Origin: Paenibacillus artemisiicola | Lineage (GTDB): Bacteria > Bacillota > Bacilli > Paenibacillales > Paenibacillaceae | Reading direction: 5' to 3' | Length of the DNA stretch: 64,000 bases | Assembly (NCBI RefSeq): GCF_017652985.1 | Contig: NZ_JAGGDJ010000016.1 | Location: forward strand, 1 to 64,000 | Part shown: positions 1 through 10,239 of the stretch, one piece after another | Position numbering within the stretch: position 1 is the first letter of the stretch | Layout: every line of letters begins with the position of its first letter | The notes under the pieces: model-generated | What the model saw: only the letters and a program-made list of their open reading frames with translations | What the model was told of the DNA's origin: nothing | Database searches by the model: none | Translations under genes and position numbers: made by a program

Positions 1-69
1 ATAGGTTCGAGGTGGAAGCGCAGCAATGCGTGGAGCTGACGAATACTAATCGGTCGAGGGCTTATCCAA
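1..69 (+). rRNA. 23S rRNA, 3' end (partial)
   Basis: The first ~69 bases match the conserved 3' end of bacterial 23S rRNA, including the segment with AATACTAATCGGTCGAGGG that closes the molecule. The rest of the gene lies left of the window. A 5S gene and a terminator follow, so this is the end of an rRNA operon. The exact 3' boundary is an estimate. Confidence 0.93.
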
Positions 70-173
70 GGTACATCGTTCAGCTAAGCAAGACCTTCGC
101 AAAGGTTCGTATCCAGTTTTCAGGGTGGCAAGCTCTGAGCAAGACCCGCGTTTCCGTGAGCGGAAGACGCCCG

Positions 174-290
174 TTTGGTGGCGATGGCGGAGGGGAACCA
201 CGCGTACCCATCCCGAACACGACCGTTAAGCCCTCCAGCGCCGATGGTACTTGGACCGCAGGGTCCTGGGAGAGTAGGACGTTGCCAAGC
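174..290 (+). rRNA. rrf: 5S rRNA
   Basis: About 117 bases with the hallmark 5S elements: a TTTGGTGGCGATGGCGGAGG-type 5' end, the internal CCCATCCCGAACAC segment, and a closing strand ending GTTGCCAAGC that pairs with the 5' end. It lies about 100 bases after the 23S end and is followed at once by a terminator hairpin. Ends are accurate to a few bases. Confidence 0.93.
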
Positions 291-297
291 ACGATGA

Positions 298-327
298 ACC
301 GACTGCATAAAGCAGTCGGTTTTTTGT
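298..327 (+). terminator. rRNA operon terminator
   Basis: The perfect inverted repeat ACCGACTGC / GCAGTCGGT has a short AT loop and is followed by a T run. It sits directly after 5S and ends the rRNA operon. Confidence 0.9.
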
Positions 328-427
328 TGTTTATTTATCTGTATTTTTCATCCAATGCTGGAGATAACTCCTTCACAACTCTAACCAATCGAGAGAACAT
401 ACTACACGTAACGTTAACCGATGGGAG

Positions 428-1729
428 TTGAATAAGGGGATGGTCAGACGAATTGGGGTCGTAGTGGCATGCATGGTCGCCATCTTGGGGATAACGGGCT
501 GTACGGACCAATCTCATATGCAGGACGCCACTTTGCCGACGTTGCCTGCGCTGCCGGATCAGACGACGACGAAGCCGCTGCGTCTACAGTCCGCGCAGCG
601 TCCTGCCGCTTTGACGAAGTTTTACCTGAAAGTCGGATCCGCGCGCTCTTCCGCGTCTCACCGCAATCAGACGACCGTTGCCACTATTGAGCAAGCATCC
701 CGCGACAACGTGACTCGCTCCCTTGCCGCACGAAACCAACCGGTAAAAGGCATTTACGTTTCGGGTTGGGTGGCCGGCAGCAAGCATCGCCTGGACCGGC
801 TGGTCCAGTTGGTTGACGACACCGATCTGAATGCCATGGTCATCGACGTGAAGAATGATTACGGCCTTATGACTTATCATTCGTCGCTGCCGGCCGTTAA
901 GGCGATCGGCGCCGACCGGCATGTTGCGATCGGGGACATTAAAGGCCTGCTTCAGCGGTTGAAGGCGAGGAACATTTATGTGATTGGCCGAATCGTCACT
1001 TTCAAAGACCCGCTGTACGCACAAGTCTACCCGTCGATGGCACTGCAAAAGCGAGGCGGAGGCGTTTGGCGCGACGCGCAGGGCAACGCCTGGCTCGATC
1101 CCTTCCAGCCCGATGTGCGCGCTTATAATCGGGCGATCGCGGAAGAAGCGGCATCGGTCGGGTTCGACGAGGTGCAATTCGACTATGTGCGGTTCCCCGA
1201 CAACTGGGGCAAGGTCGACCGCGAAGTCCGCTACCATAACGCGAACGGCCAATCCAAGTCGGACGTAATCTCGGCCTTCCTTCGCGACGCGCGCCAACAT
1301 GTACATACGCATGGCGCCCGCGTATCCGCGGACGTGTTCGGACTCGTCACGTCTTCTCCGGGCGACATGGGTATCGGCCAATCGTGGCGTGCCGTATCCG
1401 GCGCTGTGGACGCGATCTCTCCCATGACCTATCCTTCACATTACTCCACGGGTATGTACGGCATCAAGCAGCCGGACCTGAACCCGTATGCGGTCATCCA
1501 CCATGCGATGGCGGACGCCAAGCGCCGAAACGCGCTCATGCGCAGCGGCGGACAAGGAACGACGGCGACGATTCGGCCTTGGCTGCAGAGCTTCACCGCC
1601 AGATGGGTACATCCTCACCAAACGTACGGGGCGGAACAGTTGAACAAGCAGGTGCAGGCGGCGCGGGATTTAGGCATCCGGGACTTCCTCTTGTGGAGCT
1701 CCAATTGCCGCTACGATTACCGCCCGTAA
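428..1729 (+). CDS. Lipoprotein with putative glycoside hydrolase (DUF4015/GHL-type) domain
   Basis: The 433-aa product starts with a lipoprotein signal peptide: basic start, hydrophobic stretch and lipobox GITGC, so it should be anchored on the outer face of the membrane. After a Thr/Pro/Ser-rich linker (about 30-110) comes a TIM-barrel-like domain beginning KGIYVSGW. Motifs MVIDVKNDYG, FDEVQFDYVRFP and ISPMTYPSHY resemble the DUF4015 putative glycosyl hydrolase family, where acidic residues of the DYVRFP strand are likely catalytic. The substrate is unknown; a cell-wall or exopolysaccharide glycan is a guess. Start is either TTG 428 or ATG 440; GGGAG at 423-427 fits ATG 440 better by spacing. 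A 9-bp hairpin follows the stop. Confidence 0.8.
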   Translation: MNKGMVRRIGVVVACMVAILGITGCTDQSHMQDATLPTLPALPDQTTTKPLRLQSAQRPAALTKFYLKVGSARSSASHRNQTTVATIEQASRDNVTRSLAARNQPVKGIYVSGWVAGSKHRLDRLVQLVDDTDLNAMVIDVKNDYGLMTYHSSLPAVKAIGADRHVAIGDIKGLLQRLKARNIYVIGRIVTFKDPLYAQVYPSMALQKRGGGVWRDAQGNAWLDPFQPDVRAYNRAIAEEAASVGFDEVQFDYVRFPDNWGKVDREVRYHNANGQSKSDVISAFLRDARQHVHTHGARVSADVFGLVTSSPGDMGIGQSWRAVSGAVDAISPMTYPSHYSTGMYGIKQPDLNPYAVIHHAMADAKRRNALMRSGGQGTTATIRPWLQSFTARWVHPHQTYGAEQLNKQVQAARDLGIRDFLLWSSNCRYDYRP

Positions 1730-1732
1730 ACG

Positions 1733-1754
1733 GCCGCAGGCCTTTGCCTGCGGC
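1733..1754 (+). terminator. Hairpin after the lipoprotein gene
   Basis: Perfect 9-bp stem GCCGCAGGC / GCCTGCGGC with a 4-base loop just after the stop codon. The T run is weak (AATCTT), so termination may be partial. Confidence 0.55.
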
Positions 1755-1758
1755 AATC

Positions 1759-1787
1759 TTGACAGCCTATACCCCCTCTGCTACTAT
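1759..1787 (+). promoter_or_regulatory. Predicted SigA promoter of guaB
   Basis: TTGACA (1759-1764), a 17-base spacer and TACTAT (1782-1787) lie about 75 bases upstream of the guaB start. Confidence 0.65.
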
Positions 1788-1795
1788 TTCAATAA

Positions 1796-3319
<1,524 letters not shown>

Positions 3320-3404
3320 AGCGCGAAAGTCGAGCCAATTCGTTCCTTAATCGCGGGTGAAGGAACTTTTGCCCGTCCGCATTCGTTTATTTGAAGGGTA
3401 GACA

Positions 3405-3448
3405 GACAGGAAGATGGCGGGACACGCCGTTTTCCTGTCTTTCTTTTT
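3405..3448 (+). terminator. guaB terminator
   Basis: GACAGGAAGATGGCG pairs with CGCCGTTTTCCTGTC, followed by TTTCTTTTT. A weaker hairpin (GTTCCTT / AAGGAAC, 3342-3365) precedes it. Confidence 0.85.
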
Positions 3449-3515
3449 ACGTATACCTACTAGCTTTGTGATACAATACTAGAGTGAATTTGTGAAAAGA
3501 AGAGGAGAGAAGACG

Positions 3516-4805
3516 TTGAAACGGAAGAAGGGACGGGTGCCATTCGTACCCACCATTTGCGCGACTGCCATTGCTTTCATGCTTACGACGACTATCGGTT
3601 CCCATGCCGCTCACGCAGACGAATATATCGTGACGCCGAACCCGCTTGGACTCGAGGTTCGCTCCGCGGTTCTCATAGATGCCGACACCGGACAGGTGCT
3701 CTACTCGGTCGATGCGGACACGCCGCATCCGCCGGCGAGCATGACGAAATTGATGACGGAGTACCTCGTGCTCGAGGAGATTTCCGCCGGTCGGTTGAAG
3801 ATGACGGATATGGTCACGGCTACGAAAGAAGCGGCTTCCATTCCGCCCGACGGCTCGCAGATTTATTTGGCCGAGGGCGACCAGCATACGGTGAAAGACT
3901 TGTACATGGCGATGGCGGTGCAGTCCGCCAACGACGCGACGATCGCGCTGGCCGACCGGATCGGGGGCACGGAGCAAGGCTTCGTGCAGAAAATGAACGA
4001 AACGGCCAAGTCGCTCGGCCTGAAGACGGCGCATTTCACGAGCGCGACGGGCTTGGCGGACGACACGGTCATCTCCGCGGGAGACCTGGCCAGGTTCGCC
4101 AGCATTCTGATCAAGAAGCATCCGGAATTCCTCGAATTCTCCAGCACGCCGAGCTATAAGTTCCGCGAACGCGACAAAACGCCGATGATCAACCTGAACT
4201 GGATGCTGGAAACGAACAAGGACATTCCGAACTTCAAACAATACGCCTATCCCGGCGTGGACGGCATGAAAACCGGCTATATCGGCGCCGCCGGCTACTG
4301 CTTCACGGGTACGGCGAAACGCGGCGATCTGCGCCTGATCACGGTCGTCATGGACACGAAATCGAAATCCGCGCGTTTCATCCAAACCGCCAAGCTGTTC
4401 GATTACGGCTTCGACAATTTCGAGAAAAAGACGGTCGTCGCGCCGAAATCGGTAGTAGAAACGAACAAGACGGTCAAAATAAAGAAAGGCGTTTCCAAAG
4501 AAGTGCCGATCGTCACCGCGAACGACATCTCGTTCCTGGTCAAGAAGAACACGACGCCTAACGTCTCCGTCAGCAGCGTGAAGCTGAAGTCCGACGGAGA
4601 GCTGGTCGCGCCGATCAAGAGCGGCACGGTCGTCGGAACGGCCACGTACGCGTACAAAGATCCCGACACGGGCAAGGCGATCGAGAAAACCGTGAACCTC
4701 GTGACGTCCGAGGACGTCAAAAAAGCCAGCTGGTGGCGCTTGATGTTCCGCAGCCTGGGCGGTTTTATCTCCGATATCTTCAAGGGCATCATCAATCTGT
4801 TCTAA
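3516..4805 (+). CDS. dacA: Serine-type D-Ala-D-Ala carboxypeptidase (PBP5-like)
   Basis: Removes the terminal D-alanine of peptidoglycan pentapeptides outside the membrane. The 429-aa protein has a signal peptide ending near SHAAHADEY, then the peptidase S11 domain with its three active-site motifs: SMTK (SxxK), SAND (SxN) and KTGYIG (KTG). A C-terminal beta domain follows, then an amphipathic tail (SLGGFISDIFKGIINLF) typical of PBP5 membrane attachment. Start is TTG 3516, since AGAGGAGAG lies 6-7 bases before it; a GTG at 3492 has no such site. Position between guaB and pdxS matches B. subtilis dacA. Confidence 0.95.
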   Translation: MKRKKGRVPFVPTICATAIAFMLTTTIGSHAAHADEYIVTPNPLGLEVRSAVLIDADTGQVLYSVDADTPHPPASMTKLMTEYLVLEEISAGRLKMTDMVTATKEAASIPPDGSQIYLAEGDQHTVKDLYMAMAVQSANDATIALADRIGGTEQGFVQKMNETAKSLGLKTAHFTSATGLADDTVISAGDLARFASILIKKHPEFLEFSSTPSYKFRERDKTPMINLNWMLETNKDIPNFKQYAYPGVDGMKTGYIGAAGYCFTGTAKRGDLRLITVVMDTKSKSARFIQTAKLFDYGFDNFEKKTVVAPKSVVETNKTVKIKKGVSKEVPIVTANDISFLVKKNTTPNVSVSSVKLKSDGELVAPIKSGTVVGTATYAYKDPDTGKAIEKTVNLVTSEDVKKASWWRLMFRSLGGFISDIFKGIINLF

Positions 4806-4857
4806 TCTGACGCGGCCGGCATTCGGCATAGGCAACCGAACGGGTATGAATTCATGG

Positions 4858-4886
4858 TTGTCGATTGTTCCCGCATGCTGTAAAAT
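4858..4886 (+). promoter_or_regulatory. Predicted promoter of pdxST
   Basis: TTGTCG (4858-4863), 17-base spacer, TAAAAT (4881-4886), about 70 bases before pdxS. Confidence 0.55.
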
Positions 4887-4953
4887 CAATGGTTAGAGCT
4901 AATCCGTCCGGATGAACGGAAACAGAGCAGAAAACTTTTAGGAGGTTTCACGA

Positions 4954-5835
4954 ATGGAAACAGGAACTTCGCGCGTAAAACGCGGTATGGCTGAAATGCA
5001 AAAGGGCGGCGTCATCATGGACGTCATGAACGCCGAGCAAGCGAAAATCGCGGAAGCGGCAGGCGCAACGGCCGTTATGGCTCTCGAGCGCGTGCCTTCC
5101 GATATTCGCGCGGCCGGCGGCGTTGCCCGCATGGCGGACCCTACGATTCTCGAGGAAGTCATGAAGGTCGTGTCGATTCCGGTCATGGCGAAAGCGCGGA
5201 TCGGCCACTACGTGGAAGCGCGCGTGCTGGAAGCCCTGGGCGCGGACTACATCGACGAGAGCGAAGTGCTCACGCCCGCGGACGAGGTCTTCCATATCGA
5301 CAAGCACGAGTTCACGGTTCCGTTCGTGTGCGGCGCGAAGGACCTGGGCGAAGCGCTCCGCCGCATTCAAGAAGGCGCTGCGATGCTCCGGACGAAAGGC
5401 GAGCCGGGAACGGGCAACATCGTTGAAGCCGTTCGCCACATGCGCCTGATCACGGGCCAAATCCGCAAGGTGCAAAACCTGTCCAAGGACGAGCTGTACC
5501 ATGAAGCGAAAAACCTTGGCGTACCGTATGATCTGCTGCTGGCCGTACACGAATCGGGCAAGCTGCCGGTCGTCAACTTCGCGGCCGGCGGCGTAGCGAC
5601 GCCATCCGACGCGGCGCTGATGATGCATCTGGGCGCGGACGGCGTGTTCGTCGGCTCGGGGATCTTCAAATCCGACAGCCCGGAGAAATTCGCCCGCGCG
5701 ATCGTCGAAGCGACGACGCATTACACGGATTACAAGCTGATCGCGGAAGTGTCCAAAAACCTTGGCGCGCCGATGAAAGGCATCGAAATTTCGAAGCTGC
5801 AGGCTTCCGAGCGCATGCAGGACCGCGGGTTTTAA
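4954..5835 (+). CDS. pdxS: Pyridoxal 5'-phosphate synthase, lyase subunit PdxS
   Basis: Condenses ribose 5-phosphate, glyceraldehyde 3-phosphate and ammonia to PLP (DXP-independent vitamin B6 pathway). The 293-aa length is standard. It has the highly conserved N-terminal run around [11 protein letters not shown], the segment VMAKARIGH containing a substrate-binding lysine, and [13 protein letters not shown] with the second catalytic lysine. TAGGAGG lies 8 bases before ATG. It is followed 24 bases later by pdxT, the glutaminase that feeds it ammonia, and the two form one operon. Confidence 0.98.
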   Translation: METGTSRVKRGMAEMQKGGVIMDVMNAEQAKIAEAAGATAVMALERVPSDIRAAGGVARMADPTILEEVMKVVSIPVMAKARIGHYVEARVLEALGADYIDESEVLTPADEVFHIDKHEFTVPFVCGAKDLGEALRRIQEGAAMLRTKGEPGTGNIVEAVRHMRLITGQIRKVQNLSKDELYHEAKNLGVPYDLLLAVHESGKLPVVNFAAGGVATPSDAALMMHLGADGVFVGSGIFKSDSPEKFARAIVEATTHYTDYKLIAEVSKNLGAPMKGIEISKLQASERMQDRGF

Positions 5836-5859
5836 GAGCGGAAAGAAGGCGGGTAACTC

Positions 5860-6444
5860 ATGAAGATTGGCGTATTGGCGCTGCAAGGCGCCGTTGCGGA
5901 GCATATACGGAGCATCGAAGCGGCCGGCGGCGAAGGCGTTGGCGTGAAGCGCCCGGAAGAGCTTCAAGACTTGGACGGCCTCATCATTCCCGGCGGCGAA
6001 AGCACCACGATCGGCAAGCTGATGCGCAAGTACGGCTTTATCGACGCGGTTCGCGCGTTCTCGGAGCAGGGCAAGCCGATTTTCGGCACCTGCGCCGGCT
6101 TGATCGTGCTGGCCGACCGGATCGACGGACAAGAAGACGCCCATTTGGAGCTGATGGACATGACCGTCGCCCGCAATGCGTTCGGTCGTCAACGCGAAAG
6201 CTTCGAGACGGACCTGGACGTGAAAGGCATCGACCAACCGGTGCGCGCGGTGTTCATCCGCGCCCCGCTGATCAAAGAAGTGGGGCCGAGCGTCGATGTC
6301 CTGTCGACGTACAAAGACGAGATCGTCACCGCGCGGCAGGGTCACTTGCTGGCGTCGTCGTACCATCCGGAGCTGACGGACGATTACCGGCTGCACGCCT
6401 ACTTCCTGGACATGGTGAAGGAAGCGGCAGCGGCAAAGTCATAA
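5860..6444 (+). CDS. pdxT: Pyridoxal 5'-phosphate synthase, glutaminase subunit PdxT
   Basis: Class I glutamine amidotransferase of 194 aa that hydrolyses glutamine and channels ammonia to PdxS. Visible motifs: IGVLALQGAV at the N terminus, PGGESTTIGKL (oxyanion region), GTCAGLI with the nucleophilic cysteine, and SSYHPELTDD carrying the catalytic His and Glu. AAGAAGGCGGG-type ribosome site precedes ATG. The terminator at 6452 ends the pdxST operon. Confidence 0.97.
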   Translation: MKIGVLALQGAVAEHIRSIEAAGGEGVGVKRPEELQDLDGLIIPGGESTTIGKLMRKYGFIDAVRAFSEQGKPIFGTCAGLIVLADRIDGQEDAHLELMDMTVARNAFGRQRESFETDLDVKGIDQPVRAVFIRAPLIKEVGPSVDVLSTYKDEIVTARQGHLLASSYHPELTDDYRLHAYFLDMVKEAAAAKS

Positions 6445-6451
6445 ACACAGA

Positions 6452-6475
6452 AGACTGCGGACGCGCAGTCTTTTT
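6452..6475 (+). terminator. pdxST terminator
   Basis: AGACTGCG / CGCAGTCT hairpin with a 4-base loop followed by TTTTT. Confidence 0.85.
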
Positions 6476-6594
6476 GCCGTCAAGGCGGTTTTCGGTGAAA
6501 GGAACGCAATTTCACCCGGATGCCGGTTTGGCGAGCGAGCCAACTGGGCAACAACTGTAATAGACCATTCGAAGCTGAGAGGGGATTATTAATC

Positions 6595-7875
6595 GTGCTC
6601 GACGTAAAATTGCTACGGAACGATTTTGCCAAAGTGGAGCAGGCGCTTGCGAACCGCGGCAAGCCGCTTGACCTGATCGCGGACTTCCCGGCGCTGGACG
6701 GCAAATGGCGCGACATGCTGCAGGAGACGGAGCAGCTGAAAAACCGCCGCAACGTCGTGTCCCAGGAAGTGGCGAAGCTGAAAAAGAGCGGCGGCGACGC
6801 GGAAGCGCTGATCGTCGAAATGCGCGAGGTCGGCGACCGCATTAAGGCGCTCGACGAGGAGATCCGCGCGGTAGAGGCGGCTACCGCCGAATTGATGCTG
6901 TCGATTCCGAACGTGCCGCACGACAGCGTGCCGGTCGGCAAGTCCGAAGCGGACAACGTGGAAATCCGCCGCCATGGCGACGTTCGGGAATTCGCGTTCG
7001 AGCCGAAGGCGCATTACGAGCTCGCGCAAGAACTGAACATCCTCGACTTCGAACGCGCGGCGAAGGTGACGGGTTCGCGCTTCGTGTTCTACCGCGGCCT
7101 CGGCGCCCGGCTGGAACGCGCGCTCATTAACTTCATGATGGACCTACATAGCGACCAGCACGGCTACGAGGAAGTACTGCCGCCGTATATCGTCAATCGC
7201 GACAGCCTTGTCGGCACGGGCCAGCTGCCGAAATTCGAAGAAGACCTGTTCAAGATCGCCGACACGGAGTATTACCTGATTCCGACGGCCGAAGTACCGG
7301 TCACGAATATTCACCGCGATGAAATTCTGTCCGCGGAAGACCTGCCGCAAAACTTCGTCGCGTACAGCGGCTGCTTCCGCTCCGAGGCGGGTTCCGCGGG
7401 CCGGGATACGCGCGGCTTGATTCGCCAGCACCAGTTCAACAAGATCGAGCTCGTCAAGCTGGTGAAGCCGGAGGAGTCCTACGCCGAGCTCGAGAAGCTG
7501 ACGGCGAACGCCGAGAAGGTGCTGCAGCTGCTGGGCCTCCCTTATCGCGTGCTGACGCTCTGCACGGGCGACATGGGCTTCTCGTCGGCGAAGACGTACG
7601 ACATCGAAGTATGGATTCCAAGCGGCGGCACGTACCGCGAGATCTCGTCCTGCTCGAACTTCGAGGACTTCCAGGCGCGCCGGGCGAATATTAAGTTCCG
7701 TCCGGAAGCCAAGGCCAAGCCGGAATTCGTGCATACCCTGAACGGTTCGGGTCTCGCCGTCGGCCGTACGGTTGCCGCGATTCTCGAAAACTTCCAGCAG
7801 GCCGACGGCACGATCGCCGTTCCGGAAGTGCTGCGTCCGTACATGGGCGGTCTTGAGGTTATCGGTCCTCGTTAA
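6595..7875 (+). CDS. serS: Seryl-tRNA synthetase
   Basis: Charges tRNA-Ser with serine. The 426-aa class II synthetase has the N-terminal long coiled-coil arm (about residues 30-105, rich in E/K/R) that grips the tRNA variable arm. It is followed by motif 2 ([14 protein letters not shown]) and motif 3 ([14 protein letters not shown]). Start is GTG 6595 (protein begins [11 protein letters not shown], standard for SerRS) with GAGAGGGGA about 10 bases upstream; the ATG at 6520 would add a non-family extension. No T-box specifier/antiterminator was recognised upstream. A tRNA-Ser gene follows about 100 bases downstream. Confidence 0.97.
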   Translation: MLDVKLLRNDFAKVEQALANRGKPLDLIADFPALDGKWRDMLQETEQLKNRRNVVSQEVAKLKKSGGDAEALIVEMREVGDRIKALDEEIRAVEAATAELMLSIPNVPHDSVPVGKSEADNVEIRRHGDVREFAFEPKAHYELAQELNILDFERAAKVTGSRFVFYRGLGARLERALINFMMDLHSDQHGYEEVLPPYIVNRDSLVGTGQLPKFEEDLFKIADTEYYLIPTAEVPVTNIHRDEILSAEDLPQNFVAYSGCFRSEAGSAGRDTRGLIRQHQFNKIELVKLVKPEESYAELEKLTANAEKVLQLLGLPYRVLTLCTGDMGFSSAKTYDIEVWIPSGGTYREISSCSNFEDFQARRANIKFRPEAKAKPEFVHTLNGSGLAVGRTVAAILENFQQADGTIAVPEVLRPYMGGLEVIGPR

Positions 7876-7912
7876 CCGAATGCCGGGACGCCGTGCCGGC
7901 GGCGATTTCAAG

Positions 7913-7942
7913 TTGCAACGCGGAATTGGCCTATGGTACAAT
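7913..7942 (+). promoter_or_regulatory. Predicted promoter of tRNA-Ser
   Basis: TTGCAA (7913-7918), 18-base spacer, TACAAT (7937-7942), 40 bases upstream of the mature tRNA. Confidence 0.6.
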
Positions 7943-7982
7943 ACGTCCTGTGACCTTTTTTCAATCGGTCTTGCGATGGAAT

Positions 7983-8071
7983 GGAGAGATACCGAAGCGG
8001 TCATAACGGGGCGGTCTTGAAAACCGTTAGGGTGCAAGCCCACGTGGGTTCGAATCCCACTCTCTCCGCCA
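7983..8071 (+). tRNA. tRNA-Ser (UGA)
   Basis: 89-base cloverleaf with long variable arm, as expected for serine tRNA. Acceptor GGAGAGA pairs with TCTCTCC, anticodon loop CTTGAAA places TGA at 8018-8020, the T loop is GGTTCGAATCC, and the CCA end is encoded (8069-8071). It lies beside its cognate synthetase gene serS. Confidence 0.96.
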
Positions 8072-8087
8072 CCTATACGATACGGAC

Positions 8088-8122
8088 AGCGTCCGGCGAA
8101 GCTTTTCGCCCGGGCGCTTTTT
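8088..8122 (+). terminator. Terminator after tRNA-Ser
   Basis: Stem AGCGTCCGGCGAA / TTCGCCCGGGCGCT (imperfect) followed by TTTTT, 17 bases after the tRNA. Confidence 0.7.
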
Positions 8123-8199
8123 GCATTTTGTTGCTGACCGCGCGGCCGCATAAAATCGCCGCGGGAGCCGCATATTATCCGCATGGAGGTGGGAAGTCA

Positions 8200-8547
8200 A
8201 TGAGCAAACGCGACGAATTGTCCATCAACCAGCAAGAACTGACCGAAGCATGGCAGCGTACGTTGCCGGACGTCATTCAACAATCCGACCGCGCAGAAGT
8301 GCAGGCGGACGAGGCCGATCCGAGGTCGGTGCGGATTACGATTCATTCGGCAGGGCATCAGATGTACAGCTTTGATTTTAAGGTGACGTACGTGGACAGC
8401 CGCGAGATTCGGACGACGCTCGTCGACGTCGAGAAGGACGGCAAGTCGGTGGACGAGCGTACCGATAGCATACAGCAGCTGGTGGAAGACTATACGCGCC
8501 ACATTCATGAATGCGCCCAGGCGCTGCATGAACTGACGCATGCCTAA
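8200..8547 (+). CDS. Conserved hypothetical protein
   Basis: 115-aa acidic soluble protein, no signal peptide or membrane segment, not assigned to a named family. The core alternates strands (SVRITIHSAGHQMYSFDFKVTYVDSR) and ends in a helix with HIHECAQALHELTH. Start is ATG 8200, with ATGGAGGTGGG 8-15 bases upstream; the open frame extends back to 7981 but that part overlaps tRNA-Ser. It heads a run of three small genes, the last of which looks like a spore protein, so a sporulation-time role is possible but unproven. Confidence 0.75.
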   Translation: MSKRDELSINQQELTEAWQRTLPDVIQQSDRAEVQADEADPRSVRITIHSAGHQMYSFDFKVTYVDSREIRTTLVDVEKDGKSVDERTDSIQQLVEDYTRHIHECAQALHELTHA

Positions 8548-8561
8548 GGAGCGATCGAAGC

Positions 8562-8738
8562 ATGACGAAAGTGAAAGGCACCGCGGATAAAAACCTGAGC
8601 AACGTCGTGGAGGACCTCGATCGGAATCCGGTCAACAGCCATCAGGCGCAGCAGCTGCAGCAGGATACCAATGACCGCCGCCATAAAGATCAGCTCAACC
8701 ATGACGAGCCGACCGACCTGTTCCATTCCCGCAGTTAA
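8562..8738 (+). CDS. Small hypothetical protein (58 aa)
   Basis: Very hydrophilic 58-residue product rich in Asn, Gln, Asp and His, with no hydrophobic core, hence probably disordered or DNA/spore associated. TAAGGAG lies about 12 bases before ATG, and the gene begins 15 bases after the previous stop. The gene after it encodes an SspP-like protein, and all three are probably cotranscribed. No family recognised; the claim that it is a gene rests on ribosome site, spacing and composition. Confidence 0.55.
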   Translation: MTKVKGTADKNLSNVVEDLDRNPVNSHQAQQLQQDTNDRRHKDQLNHDEPTDLFHSRS

Positions 8739-8768
8739 TTCATCCGGTTCATAAAGGAGAGCAGCGCT

Positions 8769-8924
8769 ATGGGCAAGCCGAAAAGCGTTCCCGTTCAAAA
8801 TCCGTACGAAGGCGACGGACAGCCGGCACGCTCCCGTAATTCCTCGCAGCCGCAGCAGCCGTTGTCGGGATCCAAGAAGACGAAACAGGCGAACCACGTT
8901 CGCCACAATAACCCCGAAGGCTAA
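8769..8924 (+). CDS. sspP: Small acid-soluble spore protein P-like
   Basis: 51 aa. The C-terminal half contains QPLSGSKKTKQANHVR, very close to the QPEPLSGSKKVKNRNHTRQ segment I recall for SspP of Bacillus. The N-terminal half is divergent. SspP-type proteins are minor SASPs packed in the spore core, made in the forespore. AAAGGAGA lies 8-15 bases before ATG. It is the last gene of a small cluster ended by a strong terminator. No SigG promoter was identified by eye. Confidence 0.72.
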   Translation: MGKPKSVPVQNPYEGDGQPARSRNSSQPQQPLSGSKKTKQANHVRHNNPEG

Positions 8925-8957
8925 TTTAACCCGGACTCGCACTTGTACCCGACTTCC

Positions 8958-8995
8958 AGCCCGCTGCGCCGACGATTCGGCGCAACGGGCTTTTT
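8958..8995 (+). terminator. Strong terminator after sspP
   Basis: AGCCCGCTGCGCCGA pairs with TCGGCGCAACGGGCT, followed by TTTTT. Confidence 0.88.
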
Positions 8996-9075
8996 ACCGT
9001 GATCGGCGTCTGTTCAGATTCGCACCGGATAGGGTAGAATTGAAGGGAGGCAGGGTTCGTTAGAGGAGAGGGGAA

Positions 9076-10125
9076 ATGGCCATGAAGGCATGGAAACGCA
9101 CTACGGTGGTCCTGCTGATCGCGGGCTGTGCCGCCTTGACGGGCTGCAGTTCGTCCGATTCGCCGAAAGAAGCGCTGCTGAATGCCCTTGCGAAAACTAA
9201 CGACGCAAAAACGTTTACATACACCGGGTCGTTCACCATCGACGACATCCGGCTGCCCGAGACGCCGGGCACGGCGACGAACCAGGAAGCGCTGATGAAG
9301 GCGGCACTGCCGGTGCTGCTGAAAGGCGCGGTGATTCAAGTACGCGGCGTCGTCCAGAAGGAGCCGCGGCATGCGGAGCTGACGCTCGATGCCAAGCTCG
9401 GAACGGGCGACGTGAAGCTGTCGCTCACGGTCCCGATGATCGTGACGGCCGACCGGCTCTATATGAAGATGCCGGACGTTCCGGGGCTTGGCATACCCCA
9501 GGAGGCTGCGGGTAAATTCGTCGTGATCGACGCGAAAACCGAGGAACAGGGCGGCGCGAACGCCTTGGCGGACGGCTCGATCGTTCGGCTGAGCGAAGAC
9601 ACGCTGAAGGCGCTATTCGACAGCCTCGACGAGAAGACGTACTTCAGCGGGCCGAAGGCCGCCGACGTGAAGGACGTGCCGGAGGGCTACAAGGCGGATC
9701 GGTTCGTGCGAGTGACGGTCGGCGAATCGCAGGCGGATGAAGCGATGACGGCGATCGCGGGCAAGGCGATCCCGCAGATTATCGACCTGATCTTGAAGAA
9801 CGAAGCGTACATGAAGGCGCTGAGCGTCACCGAAGCGCAGTTGGAAGCAGCCAAAAAAGAATTGACGGCCGACAAGCTGAAGCAGGGGACGACGATCAAA
9901 GCGCTGGACGTGACGGGCGGCATTCAGGACGATTATTTGACGTTCGAATCGGGCCATGTCCTGGTGGATTCCACGGACGCCGCGAAGGGCATGAAGCTGG
10001 ACGCGCATTTCGAGCTGACCCGCGACAATCTGAACGAAACGGTCAAATTCGACTATGAGGAGCCCAAGGATGCCGTGCCGCTCGATAGTCTGCAGGATTG
10101 GCTGGCACCGGACGGGGCGCAATAA
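9076..10125 (+). CDS. Hypothetical lipoprotein
   Basis: 349 aa. A basic N terminus, hydrophobic core and lipobox LTGC indicate a membrane-anchored lipoprotein. The rest is a soluble extracellular domain with long beta-strand-like stretches (TFTYTGSFTIDDIRL, AVIQVRGVVQ, RHAELTLDAKLGTGDVKLSLTV) and no cysteine-rich or transmembrane parts. The pattern resembles LppX/LolA-like or DUF6612-type beta-rich lipoproteins that bind lipids, but this is only a fold impression. GAGGAGAGGGG lies 1-12 bases before ATG 9076; an alternative ATG at 9082 is better spaced. It is monocistronic, ended by the hairpin at 10168. Confidence 0.78.
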   Translation: MAMKAWKRTTVVLLIAGCAALTGCSSSDSPKEALLNALAKTNDAKTFTYTGSFTIDDIRLPETPGTATNQEALMKAALPVLLKGAVIQVRGVVQKEPRHAELTLDAKLGTGDVKLSLTVPMIVTADRLYMKMPDVPGLGIPQEAAGKFVVIDAKTEEQGGANALADGSIVRLSEDTLKALFDSLDEKTYFSGPKAADVKDVPEGYKADRFVRVTVGESQADEAMTAIAGKAIPQIIDLILKNEAYMKALSVTEAQLEAAKKELTADKLKQGTTIKALDVTGGIQDDYLTFESGHVLVDSTDAAKGMKLDAHFELTRDNLNETVKFDYEEPKDAVPLDSLQDWLAPDGAQ

Positions 10126-10130
10126 TTGCC

Positions 10131-10166
10131 CGACAACGAATAGCTCGACAACGAATAGCTCGACAA
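10131..10166. repeat. 15-bp tandem repeat
   Basis: CGACAACGAATAGCT occurs twice in direct tandem (10131-10145, 10146-10160) with the start of a third copy (CGACAA). It lies between the lipoprotein stop and its terminator; probably replication slippage. Confidence 0.85.
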
Positions 10167-10167
10167 A

Positions 10168-10202
10168 AAGAAGCGCTCCCCTGTCACGGAGAGCGCTTCT
10201 TT
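10168..10202. terminator. Bidirectional terminator
   Basis: AAGAAGCGCTC / GAGCGCTTCTT hairpin, with T-rich flanks on both strands, between convergent genes (lipoprotein on plus, azoreductase on minus). Confidence 0.82.
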
Positions 10203-10239
10203 GTCATGTACGCTTGCAAGAGGCGCAAAGGGAAAGGGT

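Noticed and set aside
584..1381. Long open frame opposite the lipoprotein gene
   Set aside because: It is an antisense shadow of a high-G+C gene, with no ribosome site and a basic low-complexity product; the same applies to the many other antisense frames over guaB, pdxS, serS, gdhA, sulfatase and ABC-F genes.
6480..6594. Possible T-box riboswitch before serS
   Set aside because: No AGGGUGGNACCGCG-type antiterminator bulge and no specifier loop with a serine codon were recognised, and the region is only about 115 bases long.
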